Below, one piece after another: positions 63,285 through 64,000 of a DNA stretch of 64,000 nucleotides. A program made the position numbers and the translations under genes. The number at the start of each line of letters is the position of its first letter. The first letter of the stretch is position 1. Source of the stretch: Brienomyrus brachyistius (Eukaryota > Chordata > Actinopteri > Osteoglossiformes > Mormyridae). Where the stretch lies: contig NC_064542.1 of NCBI RefSeq assembly GCF_023856365.1, positions 16,592,863 to 16,656,862 on the forward strand. The letters run 5' to 3'. The notes beneath the pieces are model-generated. The model saw nothing but the letters and a program-made list of their open reading frames with translations. It ran no database searches and was not told the DNA's origin.

Positions 63285-64000
63285 GTATAAGTCCGTTTCG
63301 ATATTGAGAATACGCAGGTTGATTTTAGCCGTAATAAAACGGCTTAATAAATTAAGTAGGGCTATTTAAAGTATTTATTATCAGTTGCATAGCCATTTCA
63401 TTGGTGCTGTTTATTATTTGTGTTTTAATGATTAAGTGTATTGCTAGAGGCATAAAACATTTTGAAAAGTCAGATTTGGGCACACTTTAAATGAATTTAA
63501 TAGTTAAACTGCCGCTTTTCATATTAATTTTTGCATATTAAATTGGAAATTAATGTCTGCCAACACCGTTTATTTATTTACTTTTTTTATCAGTGTGCAA
63601 GTTTCTGAGTATCGAAATGAAATCTGCATTTGAAGAGACTGGAAAAACCAAGCAAGTCATAGAGACGAATTATCGCTTTCTGGACTCGAAGGGTGCACCG
63701 CCAATAAAATACGTCAAATCGTATGTCTATATATTATAAACATAAACGTGTTTTACTTTGTACTGGTGGGCGATGCTTGTAATTGTTCTGCAACAGGGTC
63801 GGCCAGCCTTATACGCAACATTTGATTGGGGTGTACAAAAGAGCGAGCACCCAGGGTCGGCGTTGCTATATGCTAATATTCTCGATGTAACTATAAAGAA
63901 GACACCTGTTTTTGGGGCACACATTAGGAAAAAAACATCATATGCATTATCTTATAGATCCTAGTCTGCTTCCGTATTTTAGGAAGAGGGGGAAATGAGA
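63179..64000 (+). CDS. cnpy3: Canopy-family ER protein, best match CNPY3 (partial, runs off window)
   Basis: Two exons, 63179-63284 and 63594-63720, join in phase. They encode a signal-peptide-like start (MKPLLVVDVFLLTAVAE), then LPDKCE/VCKFLSIEMKSAFEE, TGKTKQVIETNYRFLDS and IKYVKS. KSAFEETGKTK is characteristic of CNPY3 rather than CNPY4 (SALExTGRS). CNPY3 (PRAT4A) is an ER co-chaperone that helps gp96 fold Toll-like receptors; the C-x-x-C starts its saposin-like domain. An in-frame ATG at 63170 would add three residues. The remaining exons lie beyond the right edge. Confidence 0.85.
63594..63720 (+). CDS. cnpy3: Canopy gene coding exon 2
   Basis: The exon runs from acceptor TTTATCAG to donor GTATGT. 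It encodes VCKFLSIEMKSAFEETGKTK and the following stretch to YVKS, ending phase 2. The next 280 bases to the window edge are intron. Confidence 0.88.

Overview
This is vertebrate nuclear DNA, almost certainly from a ray-finned fish. The evidence is intron-rich genes with GT-AG splicing, long AT-rich introns, CA-rich microsatellites, and a mix of Tc1/mariner, L2/CR1-type LINE, Ty3/Gypsy and tRNA-SINE relics typical of fish genomes. No bacterial-style operons, CRISPR arrays or rRNA/tRNA genes were seen.

Three genes can be supported. (1) On the minus strand, 11365 down to 2671, nine exons join in a consistent reading frame into a 381-residue protein. Its N-terminal half looks like the WRKY/GCM1-type (FLYWCH-like) zinc finger of MULE transposases and its C-terminus like the tail of the same proteins. 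No exon for the catalytic core or SWIM finger is visible, so it looks like a trimmed, probably domesticated, transposase-derived gene. Its introns hold a 45-bp minisatellite, a dead Tc1 element and a pogo/Tigger-like MITE. (2) On the plus strand, 31287-50848, the complete coding region of a TRPC5 cation channel (trpc5) is spread over ten coding exons (1007 codons) with ankyrin repeats, the zinc-binding H-C-C-C site, six membrane segments, pore, TRP helix and a C-terminal PDZ ligand. (3) At the right edge, plus strand, lie the first two coding exons of a canopy-family ER protein, best matching CNPY3, with a CpG-containing, CCAAT-bearing promoter. The gene runs off the window.

The rest is intergenic or intronic DNA rich in transposon remains. 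12.6-15 kb holds an L2-like LINE tail abutting a degenerate Ty3/Gypsy integrase region. 20.4-30.1 kb holds a short inverted-repeat element, fish dispersed repeats, an antisense LINE fragment, a SINE, a GA-rich minisatellite and CA tracts. The trpc5 introns hold MITEs, a nested inverted-repeat element (37.8-39.5 kb), a dead LINE (41.6-44.2 kb) and a SINE. Between trpc5 and the canopy gene lie a long CA tract, an internally deleted Tc1 element (52.7-53.9 kb), two CR1-like fragments and a Tc1 end.

The three genes have unrelated jobs (putative DNA binding, calcium-permeable channel, ER chaperone cofactor) and show no sign of acting together. The most unusual item is the core-less MULE-derived gene. 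All family assignments are by eye from the sequence; no database search was run.
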